Source: Phoronis australis (lineage: Eukaryota; Phoronida; Phoronidae). From it: a stretch of DNA of 64,000 bases. The DNA lies in contig NMRA01000247.1 of assembly GCA_002633005.1 (NCBI GenBank), positions 29,856 to 93,855 of the forward strand, written 5' to 3'. The notes under the pieces are model-generated. The model was not told the origin of the DNA. It did not search any database and saw nothing but the letters and a program-made list of their open reading frames with translations. Below are positions 34,785-46,100 of this stretch, one piece after another. The position numbers and the translations under genes were made by a program. Numbering within the stretch: the stretch's first letter is position 1; every line of letters begins with the position of its first letter.

Positions 34785-35733
34785 CATAGGCGGCTTTAGG
34801 GGGGGGCGCCCCCCCTTGGCTGCCTCAAAATATAAAACAGCAAAAGTGTAGAGAAATGTTGAGTTTATTAATTAACCCCAGTAATTAAAATTATACAGCT
34901 GAAACAAGATTTAAATGTGTGCAGTTTTAGTGTGTTTGGGGGGGGTCCAGATCCAATTTCAAGTGTCAAATTCGGAACATGGCGCAATCGTTTTAGAAAT
35001 ATGGCTAAGTATAGGCGCTCTCTCGCGATACGCCAGGCGACCGGCAGTCGTGGCGCTGGGCACGACTCCGTTTCCGTCGTCTGCTCCACTGTGCAATGAA
35101 GAAAATCACTTCATTTTTTAAAGAAAATGGAATCTGAGTGATGATGAAAAAACAGAAGCTGCTGGTAAGATGGGAATTGTAATCAAAGCCTTAGTGAATC
35201 ACTCAGAAACTCACACTTCTCTCTTTGTCTAACCTTAACTTCAGACGATTTCCAAAGCAATCGTGTCATTATTGCCAACACAAAAAATGGATTTGGTCTT
35301 TTGGGTAATTGAAGACTATTTTAAATATAACAAATTTGTAACAAATTGATTGCACAAAATATAAAACATGTAATAAGCATTACAAAAGAAGGAGGTTTCA
35401 CACGCAGACGCTGTGAACCATAAACAAGTAGGTCTTTTAGTGTCAACTTAGGCGTTAAAGCGTGGTGGTGCAGTGGTAAAGCACGCGCGCATTATTCGCC
35501 AGGTCGTGAGTTCGAGTCTGTGGTAATTGTAGTTTTTCCTGTTTGACACTTTCTATCTTTTTTTTGCCTTTTTTCTTGGATAATACTTCGGGAATAAAGG
35601 AAAATGCTTGATTTTTAGAGGAAAAAAAAAATTTCATTCGGTGTTGTGCGCATCTACAATCGTGCATTGAGCAAATGTTTACGGACAAAATGTTGCCCCC
35701 CGCCCCCCTTGTGATATCCTAGATCCGCCAGTG
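34785..35733. mobile_element. hAT-like non-autonomous DNA transposon
   Basis: The right end, read inward, is CACTGGCGGATCTAGG followed by a G-rich run. The left end is CATAGGCGGCTTTAGG followed by a G/C-rich run. CA(C/G)TGGCGGATC ends are typical of hAT elements. GTGAT occurs at both outer flanks (34780-34784 and 35734-35738) as a possible partial 8-bp target duplication. About 950 bp, no transposase ORF. Confidence 0.5.
35456..35530 (+). repeat. tRNA-like sequence, probable SINE head
   Basis: GTGGTGCAGTGGTAAAGCAC resembles a Pol III A box (D arm) and GTGAGTTCGAGTCTG a B box (T arm), about 40 bp apart as in a tRNA. Acceptor-stem pairing is poor, so this is a tRNA pseudogene or the 5' head of a SINE inside the hAT-like element. 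Confidence 0.5.
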
Positions 35734-36138
35734 GTGATGCGCAGTGGGTACATGTTAAAGCCCCAGCATTGCTGTTGTTTTAACCAAACGGTGACTCCGA
35801 AATTACAGATTCTCATCTAGCTTCTTCTATGAAGTATCGTTCAGAAAATAGCTAAGAGACTTAACATAAAGTTCAAAATTTCATGCCCTTGTAGGTGCGA
35901 AATATGTAAAAAAATTAACTTTTGAGGAATATATCAATGTTTATTGCAGAAAACAACAAGTAAAATAATGAGAAACTAAACGTAACTGTGAACACATTAC
36001 AGTACCTTACAATACAAAATAAATATAATTGAAATAATAACAAATATGAACCTTAACATCAAAGTCACAAAGAAATAGATGTGAAATTCTAACACATGTT
36101 TTAGTAACATTGTAAAAAATAATGTTTATTGTTGGTTG

Positions 36139-36491
36139 AAAGGATACCGAACCCAGTTTTGGCCATTAACGGATACTTAGAATGACTCTCTGACTCGGTT
36201 CTCTGAAACAAAATAATACTAGATGTAACCCTCGATGACCTTCAACAAGTTAGAGGGAAATTTTGAAAACTCCTTTCGAAGACTGCTATGACCTATGCTT
36301 TTAGCAAATTACACGGCAACTGAAGAACAGACTTCCCACCAAAGAACATAATGTTCAATCTGTGACAATAAGGAGTATGAGTTTTCAGTTGATTCCGGCC
36401 TTTAACTTGAAAGATTGATGCCAATGATGCATTAACAAGTCACAGAACGAGCATTGGTGGAAAACATCAAAACTAGGTTTAGTATCCTTTT
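36139..36491. mobile_element. short fold-back (MITE-like) element
   Basis: Ends AAAGGATACCGAACCCAG (then TTTTG) at 36139 and the inverted AAAGGATACTAAACCTAG (then TTTTG) at 36491 match at all but a few positions over about 23 bp. About 350 bp, non-coding. Confidence 0.55.
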
Positions 36492-37229
36492 AAAGGTAAA
36501 ATCCAACCTTGTTATGCTTCCTGTCAGCAAGATAATAGACAAACTTTCAAGACATGATTTTAGCACAAGTATGTAAGTTTACAAAAAACTTGTTACAACA
36601 GACTGTTATACCAGCCACAAACTGAAGTAGGTGCCCTCTAGCAAATCACTGTCACCCACTGTCTTAGTTCTGGCACTGAGTTTGCTCACATGTCCAGTGT
36701 TACTTGGCACCAAACACTGGTAACAATGCAGCACACCAAACTCAAATACCTTTAACCTGGCGGTTCTTTCAGGAGATTGGATTAGAAGGAATCGGGTAAA
36801 TGTTTTGCTTTCATGGATATGTTGCGAATGGGTATTCTATCTGCAGCTATCCTTCATGCAACCTCAGCTATTGTATGTGAACCATGATGCAGACGAAAAA
36901 GATGACCACCTGGAGGTGGATCTCATTTTACGTGCTGTCAGGGATTAATGATATTTATCCAAATGAGAGCTTTTTTGAGCCTCAAGTTTATAATGTACAA
37001 CCAGGTTTGTTCACAGGCATTTGCGAGTTATTTCTGCAGCAACATCTGTTTTTTCTGCCATAAGAGGGTTGACATTGCAAACGGTGTGTTGTGTGCAGAC
37101 AGGTTTAATCCGCAGTGCATGCCAAAAATAAGGGAGGACCCATAATTTCATGATGACAATCTCCTTTCGCTCAGCCGTCATTATGGGTAATGCTGCTTGT
37201 GCTCTGCCGTCACGATAGGAAATTCTCAG

Positions 37230-38388
37230 TTACCATGTCCGCCCTAATAAGCACCGAGGGCGCTTGGAAAATTCGCTTTAGGAAGGGGTGTGCTTATTTT
37301 TGACTCGACAAATTACCTGAAGTTTTTGAGATAGCGTCCCTAACATTTTAAAGTTCCTTTAGAGTTGGAATTAATTGCATACTAAGTCCAAATCTATGCT
37401 AGATTGTACTCTGCAACACGAGAAAAATCTCTGGACGAACACACATGTTGTTGCCACGTGATTGAAGTTTGTCTGTCTGTGAGTATGCGAGCCCATGTGT
37501 GTCATCAGAGTTCATTTGCCAGACCTATATGTGTGCAACTAAAGAAATTAACACATTCAAGCAGTAATAAAAGCAGAATGTGTTTTATTTAGCACTTCTT
37601 GATCTCACCAGCTAAAAACACTCAAGAATTGTTTCAGTAAGCCAAAATATCGAGTCGCCGGGTGACTGGATGCGTGACAGTATAACAGTTATTTTTCGGG
37701 AGATTCGGGGAGCGTAATGGCGCGGAAGTGTTCGCTATCAGTGGGTCATTGTGACTTTAAAAATACCAATTACGATTCATTTGATAATTCCTCCTAAAAA
37801 AACGCAAACCTTTTTTACTGGATTAGAAATTTTCAGAAGTAAGTGCCAGACACTTCTTGCCCATGCTATGCTACCTGTTTTGTGAATAGATAGTTCCTGA
37901 AGACTAACATTCAATGACAGGTACTTGTATGTAGCACGCGCTTTTAACAAAGGTCAAGTTTTATTAGTCTTCGATTTGCAGTTTTCATGAATACAAAGAA
38001 TTTGGATTCCAATGAGGGAAAATATCTGTACGGGAAAGATACAATTGACAGTCCCTTTGACAAGTACGCTGCGTCTGTTCAGAAAGGCCAGACCATAATA
38101 GGATACGTCCCTCGCAAGATCAGTGAAACTTTTGTGTTCTTTTTTGAAGCACGGCGGAAGTTTATAGTGTATAGTCGCGGCTAAATACGGACATAGTGGC
38201 ATGGCTCGTGGTCTACAAATTCCGTGCAAATGATTTTTCAGGGCTGTCGGATCTTATTCATAAATTGAATTTTAGAACTGTATGTAAGGCATTTTTCACA
38301 TGTACACGGCGTCCATGGACTGGGCGCTTATTTTAGCAAAGTCTGAAAACGCATGGGGGCGCTTATAGGGGCAAGGGCGAACATGGTA
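37230..38388 (+). mobile_element. TIR element carrying a HIRAN-like ORF
   Basis: The ends TACCATGTCCGCCCTA (37230) and, inverted, TACCATGTTCGCCCTT (38388) match at 14 of 16 positions, and both continue into AAGC(A/G)CC-type sequence. About 1.16 kb. A related 3' part lies inverted at 61449-61720, sharing the AAAATAAGCGCCC block, so this is a repeated family. No transposase is visible. The target duplication is unclear. Confidence 0.55.
37987..38184 (+). CDS. HIRAN-like module inside a TIR element
   Basis: The 65-residue frame follows a plausible acceptor (gatttgcag at 37972-37980). Its part DSPFDKYAASVQKGQTIIG, then YVPRKIS, fits the pattern N/D-x-DxxAxxV-x(4-6)-G-x-(V/I)G-(Y/H)-(V/I)P, common to HIRAN-type domains and to orphan metazoan proteins of that shape. 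HIRAN domains of HLTF/Rad5-like proteins bind 3' DNA ends, but this module may differ. The frame ends at a stop in a repeat shared with 61449-61720. It is short, so it may be the last exon of a mobile-element gene or a pseudogene. It is not obviously part of either host gene here. Confidence 0.4.
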   Translation: MNTKNLDSNEGKYLYGKDTIDSPFDKYAASVQKGQTIIGYVPRKISETFVFFFEARRKFIVYSRG

Positions 38389-38841
38389 CTTTATCTGCAG
38401 TCGTGGCATGTCTTGTAGAAATGGTAATTTCCCCAGTTCCATTCATGACAGCAACTGAAGTGCACCTCATAAGGTAAGACACTTCCAAGACATTTGTTGT
38501 GAGAAATCTTAGCTTGTGGAAAAGAAACTAATTCAATGGACAGTTTTTTTGAACAATTCAACATTCCAGCTTTGACTGCACCTCCAAGGAAGTTGGACAA
38601 GTGTCTAGCTTGCTACTTATCTCAAAGACAATTATTGAACATTAAGTTTCGCAACAGTGGTGGACCAGTGAGTACCTGCTTTAAATTGTATGGGTTTCCT
38701 TATTAATTAGAAACCTAAGCAGAAAAGTGTGGGTCCATTATTTACCACATTAAGTACATTGTATTATGTACAGTTTGACACAAAATGGAGCTAGAGTTAC
38801 ACGACACAACTGGCAAGAAATCCAACATGACAGTGTTCCTA

Positions 38842-38988
38842 ACAAGAGCAATGCGCCCACGAATTCACTGCACACTTGCTTCTAAGGGTGATTTATTTGT
38901 ATCATATAACGAGCAACACGGAGCGCTGAAATGTGCACACGAATGCACTGCACACTTGCTTCTAAGGGCGTTTTATTTGTATCGTATA
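38842..38988 (-). repeat. tandem R-terminus fragments of the CCTAGTGGC family
   Basis: Two successive incomplete R ends, at 38842 (ACAAGAGCAATGCGCCCACG) and about 38910 (ACGAGCAACACGGAGCG), each run 60-80 bp and break off at TTATTTGTATC(A/G)TATAAC, where the next R end begins. The third is that of complete copy D. Confidence 0.8.
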
Positions 38989-40231
38989 ACAAGAGCAACG
39001 CGGAGCGTTGAAATGCGCCCACGAATGCACTGAAAATGGTGTGCTTTTAGGGTTATTTATTTGTATTCTAAAAATGGCCACTAGATGGCACAAAAACATA
39101 CAATCCATGCCAGAACCAGGAACATGCCATATTTCATACAAATGTGTTAAGAAACTTCAGTGCAACAAAGGAAAACGGAATAAAATGAAATTGCCACTAG
39201 TGGGCAAAGTGTCCGTTGAATCCGCCTGAAAGTCGTCGTCGTCTGTTGTCATCTTCATATTAATACACTTACTAAATTTAGTAAAGATCCTGCAGTGGGT
39301 TTAGGAGATAAAACTGTGGGTGCAAAACTTAAGTAACACTAGGAGGCACCACAGTAGTCAGCCACCATCATCAAAGGTCGTCTTCACACTGAGAACATAT
39401 ATGCCAATTTTCAAATGATTTGGTTGAAACGGGTGGAGGCCAAAAACAAGATTTGAAAACAGCAAAAAAGGCCACTAGGTGGTGCAAAATACCTCGATTC
39501 CATCCAAAAACAGGAGGATAGCATCATCACACCAATAGATGCCTATATTTAAAATTTTATGAAAATCTGGTGAGGACCTTTGAAGATACCGAGTCAAACG
39601 TAAAAAATTAAAATTGCCACTAGGGGGCACAGCAGTAGTCAGATCTGTCCGAAAGTAGTCATCATCCGTAGTCAACATCATATAAATAGACTTGCGAAAT
39701 TAGGTAAAGATCCTGTGAACGGTTTAGGAGATACAGCCATAGGCGCAACAAAAACAAAACTGCCACTAGGAAGCGCCACAGTAGTCGAAATCGTCCTCTT
39801 TATAGTAAGCACATACATACCAATTTTCACAATCATCCTTTGAGCAGTTTGGTTGATAGAGGGGTGGACGCAAAAAAACACTCTAAAACAGTAAAGATGG
39901 CCATTGGGTGGTGCAAACTACGTCAAATCCAACCCAAAACGGAAGGATAGCATCATCTCACTAATAGGTGTCTACATATTAAATTTCATGAAAATCCGTT
40001 CAAAACTTTTGAAGATACAAAGGTAAACGCAAAAAATAAAATTGCCAATAGGGGCACACCGGTCGTCGGATCTGTCAGAAAGTTCGCTCTTGCCGTTCCA
40101 TTCATCTATGGAACATATGTGCCAAATTTCATGAACGTATGTTGAAGGGTTTTGGAGATAGAGTAGCGGACGCCGCCTGGACGGACGGAGATGACGGCAT
40201 AATGCGTCCACATATAAATATGTGGGCGCAT
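38989..40231 (-). mobile_element. CCTAGTGGC-family element, copy D: L-(abc)2-ab-R
   Basis: On the minus strand it runs from the L hairpin (40231) to R (38989). Units in + order are b 39068, a 39198, c 39335, b 39470, a 39615, c 39760, b 39900 and a 40050. It has eight units: one abc block fewer than copies A, G and H. Confidence 0.9.
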
Positions 40232-40259
40232 AAAAATTGCCTCTAGGGGGCACGTCTGT

Positions 40260-41410
40260 AGTCGGAGAAGTCCAAAATTCATCATCTGTCGAAGGCAGTA
40301 GTATTTAACAGCCACAACACTGAGATGTCTTCATAATGGTCTAATTAGATGTCTGCATTGAACAAGAGAAACAACATATCTTCAGACAGAGTAAATGTTC
40401 ATCTTCACACTGAACACGCTATTTCTCAAACTATTTTCAAGGTAATGTCCTCTCTATCACTAATCAAGTTTCGAGTAAAAACATAGACATTTACATCCAA
40501 AGGTATTATTTCTTTGTTACAATGTCGCATAATATAATAAGTTGTGGAACTCTCTTAAGAAAGCAAAAACACTCGTCTTAGAGGCAAACTTACAGACAAG
40601 GTGTGCAACCCAACCAACACAAAAGAACAAGTATTCATAACACAGCAGACCTGAGAATTGAGCCGAATGACGAGTCGCTAGAGCAATCCCAGACTACACG
40701 GTCATAGAACTCTTTGTCCCAGACAAAAGAAATCCAGCACATTTTCCCAGATATAATAAAAAGGCAAGGTGAAATACTCTCAATTTCAACCGTTCATTAA
40801 ATACTGGAATTGAATATGTATTTTCAAGAAAGGTAATTCTGTTTTGTTAAAAATCAGCCCAATGAACTTGTTTTACCCACTCGCTTCACACTTTCTAGTC
40901 TCATTGATGTCGGGAAGTTGAAGAAGTTCACATCACATATCCACAGGTATTTGTCCTGTCTATCAAACTTTTTCAAATCAGAACTGCAGCCCACAGCCAT
41001 GCAGTAACATTTTGTTAGCATTGGAAGGACGAATATAGTAATGCAGCCAAGACTTGCAAAGGTTCGGAAAACAAAAAAGTATGTGGAACTCCGATGGCAC
41101 AAAAACGAGACAGCAAGTGAGCGTGACGGATCATTATGGGATAGAGGGTAAATGCATCGAGCTCAGTTTTAATGCTGCTATAATTCGGTTTCATTTTATT
41201 CTATAAATGTTTTTTCACACATTCTAAAAGTTCACTCAATCGCTAGTCTTATATTGAATTCATGCCAAAGACTACGTTTTGCAACGGATAGAGATTCACG
41301 GAAGTTTGTTTCTTGTAGTAGAGTTAGGCATATTACTTCATGGACACATGCGGGTTATTCTTGATTTGACACACCATTGCATATAGGTACATGTACAAAA
41401 CTAAGAGAGA
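40260..41410. other. intergenic, nothing recognised
   Basis: Non-coding sequence between element copies D and E. Confidence 0.45.
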
Positions 41411-41482
41411 GAGAGCAGCGGACGCCGCACGGACGCCCGGAGATGACGGCATAATGCGTCCACATATAAATATGTGGGCGCA
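41411..41482 (-). repeat. solitary L terminus (copy E)
   Basis: Only the L end is present: about 40 bp of GGACGCCGCACGGACGCCCG-type sequence and a complete 30-bp hairpin. It follows a short GA microsatellite and precedes an A run. No core units are attached. Confidence 0.85.
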
Positions 41483-43054
41483 AAAAAAAAATCTGCCAAA
41501 AATGAAAGATATTTAGGAATTCGGTTGAGGTTGATACACAGAATAATGTCACGTGGGATATTACTTCATCTATGCTAATCGAGATACGTTTTGTGTATGT
41601 ATTAGATATTCACAGCTAATACATGTTTATTAAGTACACAATACTTCGGAAAAAAGTTGTTTTCTCAGGTAAAAAAAAACATCAAAAGCTCAGTTTGCAC
41701 TGTAAAGCTGTCAAACTTTTGGGTAGAATTTAGCACCTACATGTAATTCAAGCCTTAAAAATATGTTAGGAAATTTTATCAGTTTTGTCTGCTGGGCTTT
41801 GAATAGTTTTGCTGTTGGGTTGAAAAGCACTATAAAGTATATAAAAGATTAGAAAAAAGATTAGAAATTAAATCTATGAGAGAATTACTTTTTAAATATT
41901 TGCTATCTTTTAGAATGACAGCATTCTAAATACATTACATGCATGAGATTAGACACCAACATTTAAAATTAAGATAAAGTTTTCTGCAGACAGGCCCACC
42001 TTCAGATGCATACACTCAGTGGGTATATAATTATAAGGAAAAAGTTTCACAGATACGTCCAATGACATACATTTGTAAAAAATGTTCATGTTTGATTCCT
42101 AAACGTTTCCCAGTTTCATAGGAAATGGAGACTGAAACCACAACTTAATAATGAGTAAATTTTCCATTATCAACATTTACCTTTTGGTATAACCATACAA
42201 ATCACCAACAGTGTTTGTATTTACCATCTTGCTTGGAATTTTAGCAAGCTAGTGTTTATACACTCAAACGTATATTCATCACTTCCAAATATAAGACTGG
42301 GAGCCTTAATTTAACCTTTTGGTCCCAAAACTAAAGTATTTTACCGATGTACACACCAGGCTTGTCCGCAGAAAAGTGCCATATCGTAATTATGGCTAGC
42401 TCAGCACAGCTTGTTTTGGTCAACTAGTTGAAACAAAGACAATTAAATATGCTTTAATTTTCTACAGTATCATGGTCTCAAACAAAATCTACTTGGTCCT
42501 GAGTTCTTTCCAATACATTATACTTGACAAATCATTCAAAACGATTCAGACACCTTCATCTATTGATGGTCGATTTGACAACCAAGACTTTGCTGAAGGC
42601 ATGACACTTATTCGACCCTGCAAAAATAGTTTGTTCACCCCATTCCCAATGATGGTCACTAGGAAAAGCATCTTTCCCGTTCAAAGCGTCAATGACAGTA
42701 AAATTCATGTGATCTTTTGACTTACAAGGCAACCCAAAAACAAACCAACAAAAACTGTATAATACTGCAAATTTGGAAAAAACAATGAGTTCAAAGAAAA
42801 TGACTCGTGTGGATAAAACTTGGTGAAATGGTCATACATAGCTGATGTTTCAATCCACAAATTAAAAAATAAATGGTGAGGATTTAACCTAGGATTTATT
42901 GCACATCACTGCAGCCTCTATTTTATTAATTAGGATTTATTAAAAATTGATTGTTCTTTTTTGGATCACCCTGTAAGCCATTCCCCAAGCTACATCACAG
43001 CTGCCACCAGGTGAGGCAGCCGTCAACTCTGTTCCTCTTAGTCGTCAGTCAAGA
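41483..43054. other. 3' flank of the arrestin gene, no gene seen
   Basis: This should contain the 3' UTR of the minus-strand arrestin gene. TTTATT (AATAAA on the minus strand) occurs near 42894 and 42936. The 82-residue frame at 42472-42720 on the plus strand has no recognisable domain. Confidence 0.4.
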
Positions 43055-43120
43055 TCACAGCCTTGTCACAGCCGAGTCTACATTCAGAGCAGACGCCTCC
43101 AGCACAGGACTGGGATCAAC
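43055..43120 (-). CDS. arrestin last exon (stop codon)
   Basis: Acceptor gaaccag; 21 codons and a stop at 43055-43057. VDPSPVLEASALNVDS follows directly on PPPAYSE, as the IDPNP tail follows PPLYSE in vertebrate ARRDC3. Confidence 0.85.
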   Translation of the reverse strand, partial: VDPSPVLEASALNVDSAVTRL

Positions 43121-46100
43121 CTGGTTCACAACAAAATTCATTAGGCAGCTACATCGTGAAATTTTGTTGCATTTAGGGGTACTCTCACTACAGTTAGCTA
43201 TCACTGATATAAACCATGTTTTTAAGCTATTTCCTGTCACATTGATAATAGTCACTCGCAGGGGTTCTGCATTTTGAGAATAATTTTTTTTCCAGTGAGT
43301 AGCAGGCATCAAAGTGGTGCTCAAGATACGGAACCCTTCTATAAATATTGACATGTCACTGCATATCATTGAGTATTTGGCAGTGATAAGCTCTGTTTAA
43401 TATGTGCCTGTGAATTCACATTAAGCGTGCTGTGCTGTTAAAAACAAAAGTTAAGTTATAACATATCTGAACATAAACCAATAGCATTTCTGAATTCCTC
43501 GTCAAATGCTGATCGTGTTTAGACATTGAATCACTAAAATCGCTCAATTACAACCAAAGTTACAAGCTATTCTTTCCGAACCTACCAATTCGCTCTGGGT
43601 TTGATTGTATGCACAGGTGCTCTGTAATAAGCCTGGTAGATAATTGATCTACCTGTTGTCATACCAGACAAAAGACTGTGCTTGGCAGTTAACAAAGGAG
43701 CTAGATGTTAGGATGTTTTCAACTATGACAATTCTACTTGCTAAATATCAACAAGTATTGATCTCAAACTTTGCCTTCCAATTCTTTTCACACACAAAAT
43801 TCGGCTAGACATAGTAACATCACATTAAGATCTAGCTAAAGTTAGACAAATGCAACAAAGCTCAACCAAACTACAAAATAATTCTGGCAAGAAGTCTGTC
43901 CAAGTCTGTCTTGTTTTATTTCAAAATTACAGCTGTTTTGTTTAAATCTCAGGACTTTCACTTGGTTATGAGGGCAAAAAATTTCTATGAGACAGGCAGA
44001 GCTAAATGGCAAAGTGTATCATACAGTAAGGCATTAAAAGAATCAGCATGACCAACATTAATTCAGGCGAAATAACCTTATCTAGCGGGGTTACAATCAG
44101 ATTGAATCAAGTCGAAAGAAATGGCCTAAATGTAGCCAACAAAATACGATGGGAGTTAGCTTACCAATTGAGATACCAATAAAATTAGACTAATGAAATA
44201 TAAATTAATCGTTTTCAACCAATTTAGAAAAATGACCAGACTCTCCATCAGTAGCCTTCACCAGAAGGAAAACTTACCTCTGAGTAAGCAGGAGGTGGCA
44301 CATAATTATGGACGTACACATACATGGGGGTGTAGGTACAATCCCCCTCCATGCCCTCAAGGTCATCGTCCTCATCCAAAATACTGACAGGACCTTCTAC
44401 ACTTTCCATGTAGGTGGGTGGATCTATAATATTGTGAGGAATAGCCAGGCGTCAGCTTGTAAATAAATCCTAATGAGGCATATGAAAAGAATACATTGAC
44501 AGAAAGCAACAACACCAGAAATTTTCTGTCATAACAGTTGGCCAGAGGCCAAATTCACCACAGGAGTAGTCTTTTCTCATGATTGACACTGAAGACAAAT
44601 AAACAGTTAGCAAAGTGTAATCTGTAATCTTGCTGCGTTGATACTTATAACCAAACTGCATATGGGCGGCGTACCATAAGGGGCTGGGTGGGTGGCTATA
44701 GCCCCCACTTATTTGAGTGCTGCACCGCCTATAGGCAAGGTGGAGCATCATAGGGGGTGGGGCGCCTATAGCCCCACTTGTTTCAGTGCTGCGCCGCCTA
44801 TGAACTGATGTTCATAGAATTAGCCATTAACATGGATAAACTGTATTTTATTACTTTAACTGTAGTGTAACAATCACTGATCAATAAATGGTATTGAAAC
44901 ATCACAACCAAATTTCTAGTTTACCTTGAATATGCATCAAACTTACTTCAGATTGAGGGTTTTGTACATTTAGTACAACAGTCTAGCAACGCTTTTATAA
45001 ACCTTCAGTTTACAAGTTTGTATTTGGTAACCTCAAGGTTTTAACATGATTAAAATCTTGAGGTTAAAACTTGGTCCAAATCGATAATTATATGAAAGCC
45101 AAAAATATAACTTTTATACATGACCTTTGCTTTCCTTTGGATGAGGTCTAAAACTCTCGACATTAACCAATTCCTAGAGATAAAAACTTATGCTAAGCAT
45201 TTATCGGTAATGACTTTCATGTATCGGTACCGTCAATAGATGGCAGCAACTCCTCGTAAGGTGGAGGTTCTGGCAGTGGTGAGCGCTGAGCATGTCGAGC
45301 CATCATTCCGCGAAATGGAACTGTTCCCACAACAATGGGCAAATTGAGTGAAAGATTGTAGGAGCCAGGTATGTTGACCGCAAGCTGTGGAGGAGAAAAA
45401 TTACATAAATGGGGAAGTTCCCAAAAACTGTCCTGTGATTAATGGTAAAGGAAAATAGCACATCATATTTTAACTAGGTCTTAACATATTCATCATACAT
45501 TCAACCTGAAAGCAATCAAATTTTGCAGGTAAAGAATTGTTGTTTCTCAAAATGTTGCACATAAATTAACATTTCTCACACCACTGAAGTGTGATTCCAG
45601 TGCAGTGTAAATTATCAAAACTGTTTGCAAGAGGAATACGGAGTGTTGAAAATGCACCCATGACTGCAATTATGCAAATGGTTTGCTTCTAGTGTCAAAA
45701 AATGGCTACTACCGGTAAGTAGCACAGAATACCACAAGTCCATCCCGAAATGGAAAGATGTTAATGCTATCATAACAGAAACTTGTTTCCCAAATTGCAA
45801 TATCGTAAAAACTGCCAAAGAACTCTGAAGATACAAAGGCAAACGTAAACACTAAATTTGCCACTACAGGGGTATACAGTTGTACACTAGTTAGAACCAT
45901 CCAAAAGCCATAACCAGCCATAGTCATATTTACATTAACACTAGCAAAATTTCGCAAAGACCCTTCAAAGGACTAAGGAGATATAACCGAGGCTGCAGTT
46001 GTTACATCCATCCAAAAACTGGCGTATTCTTATCAGGAATATATCTGCTAAGACACAAAAACTAAAACTGCTACTAGGAGCACAGCTGCAGTAATCGACT

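Noticed and set aside
35456-35530. Functional tRNA gene
   Set aside because: A and B boxes are recognisable but the acceptor and anticodon stems do not pair well, and it lies inside a transposon.
42472-42720. 82-codon plus-strand frame near the arrestin 3' end
   Set aside because: No recognisable domain or splice context; it is antisense to the probable arrestin 3' UTR.
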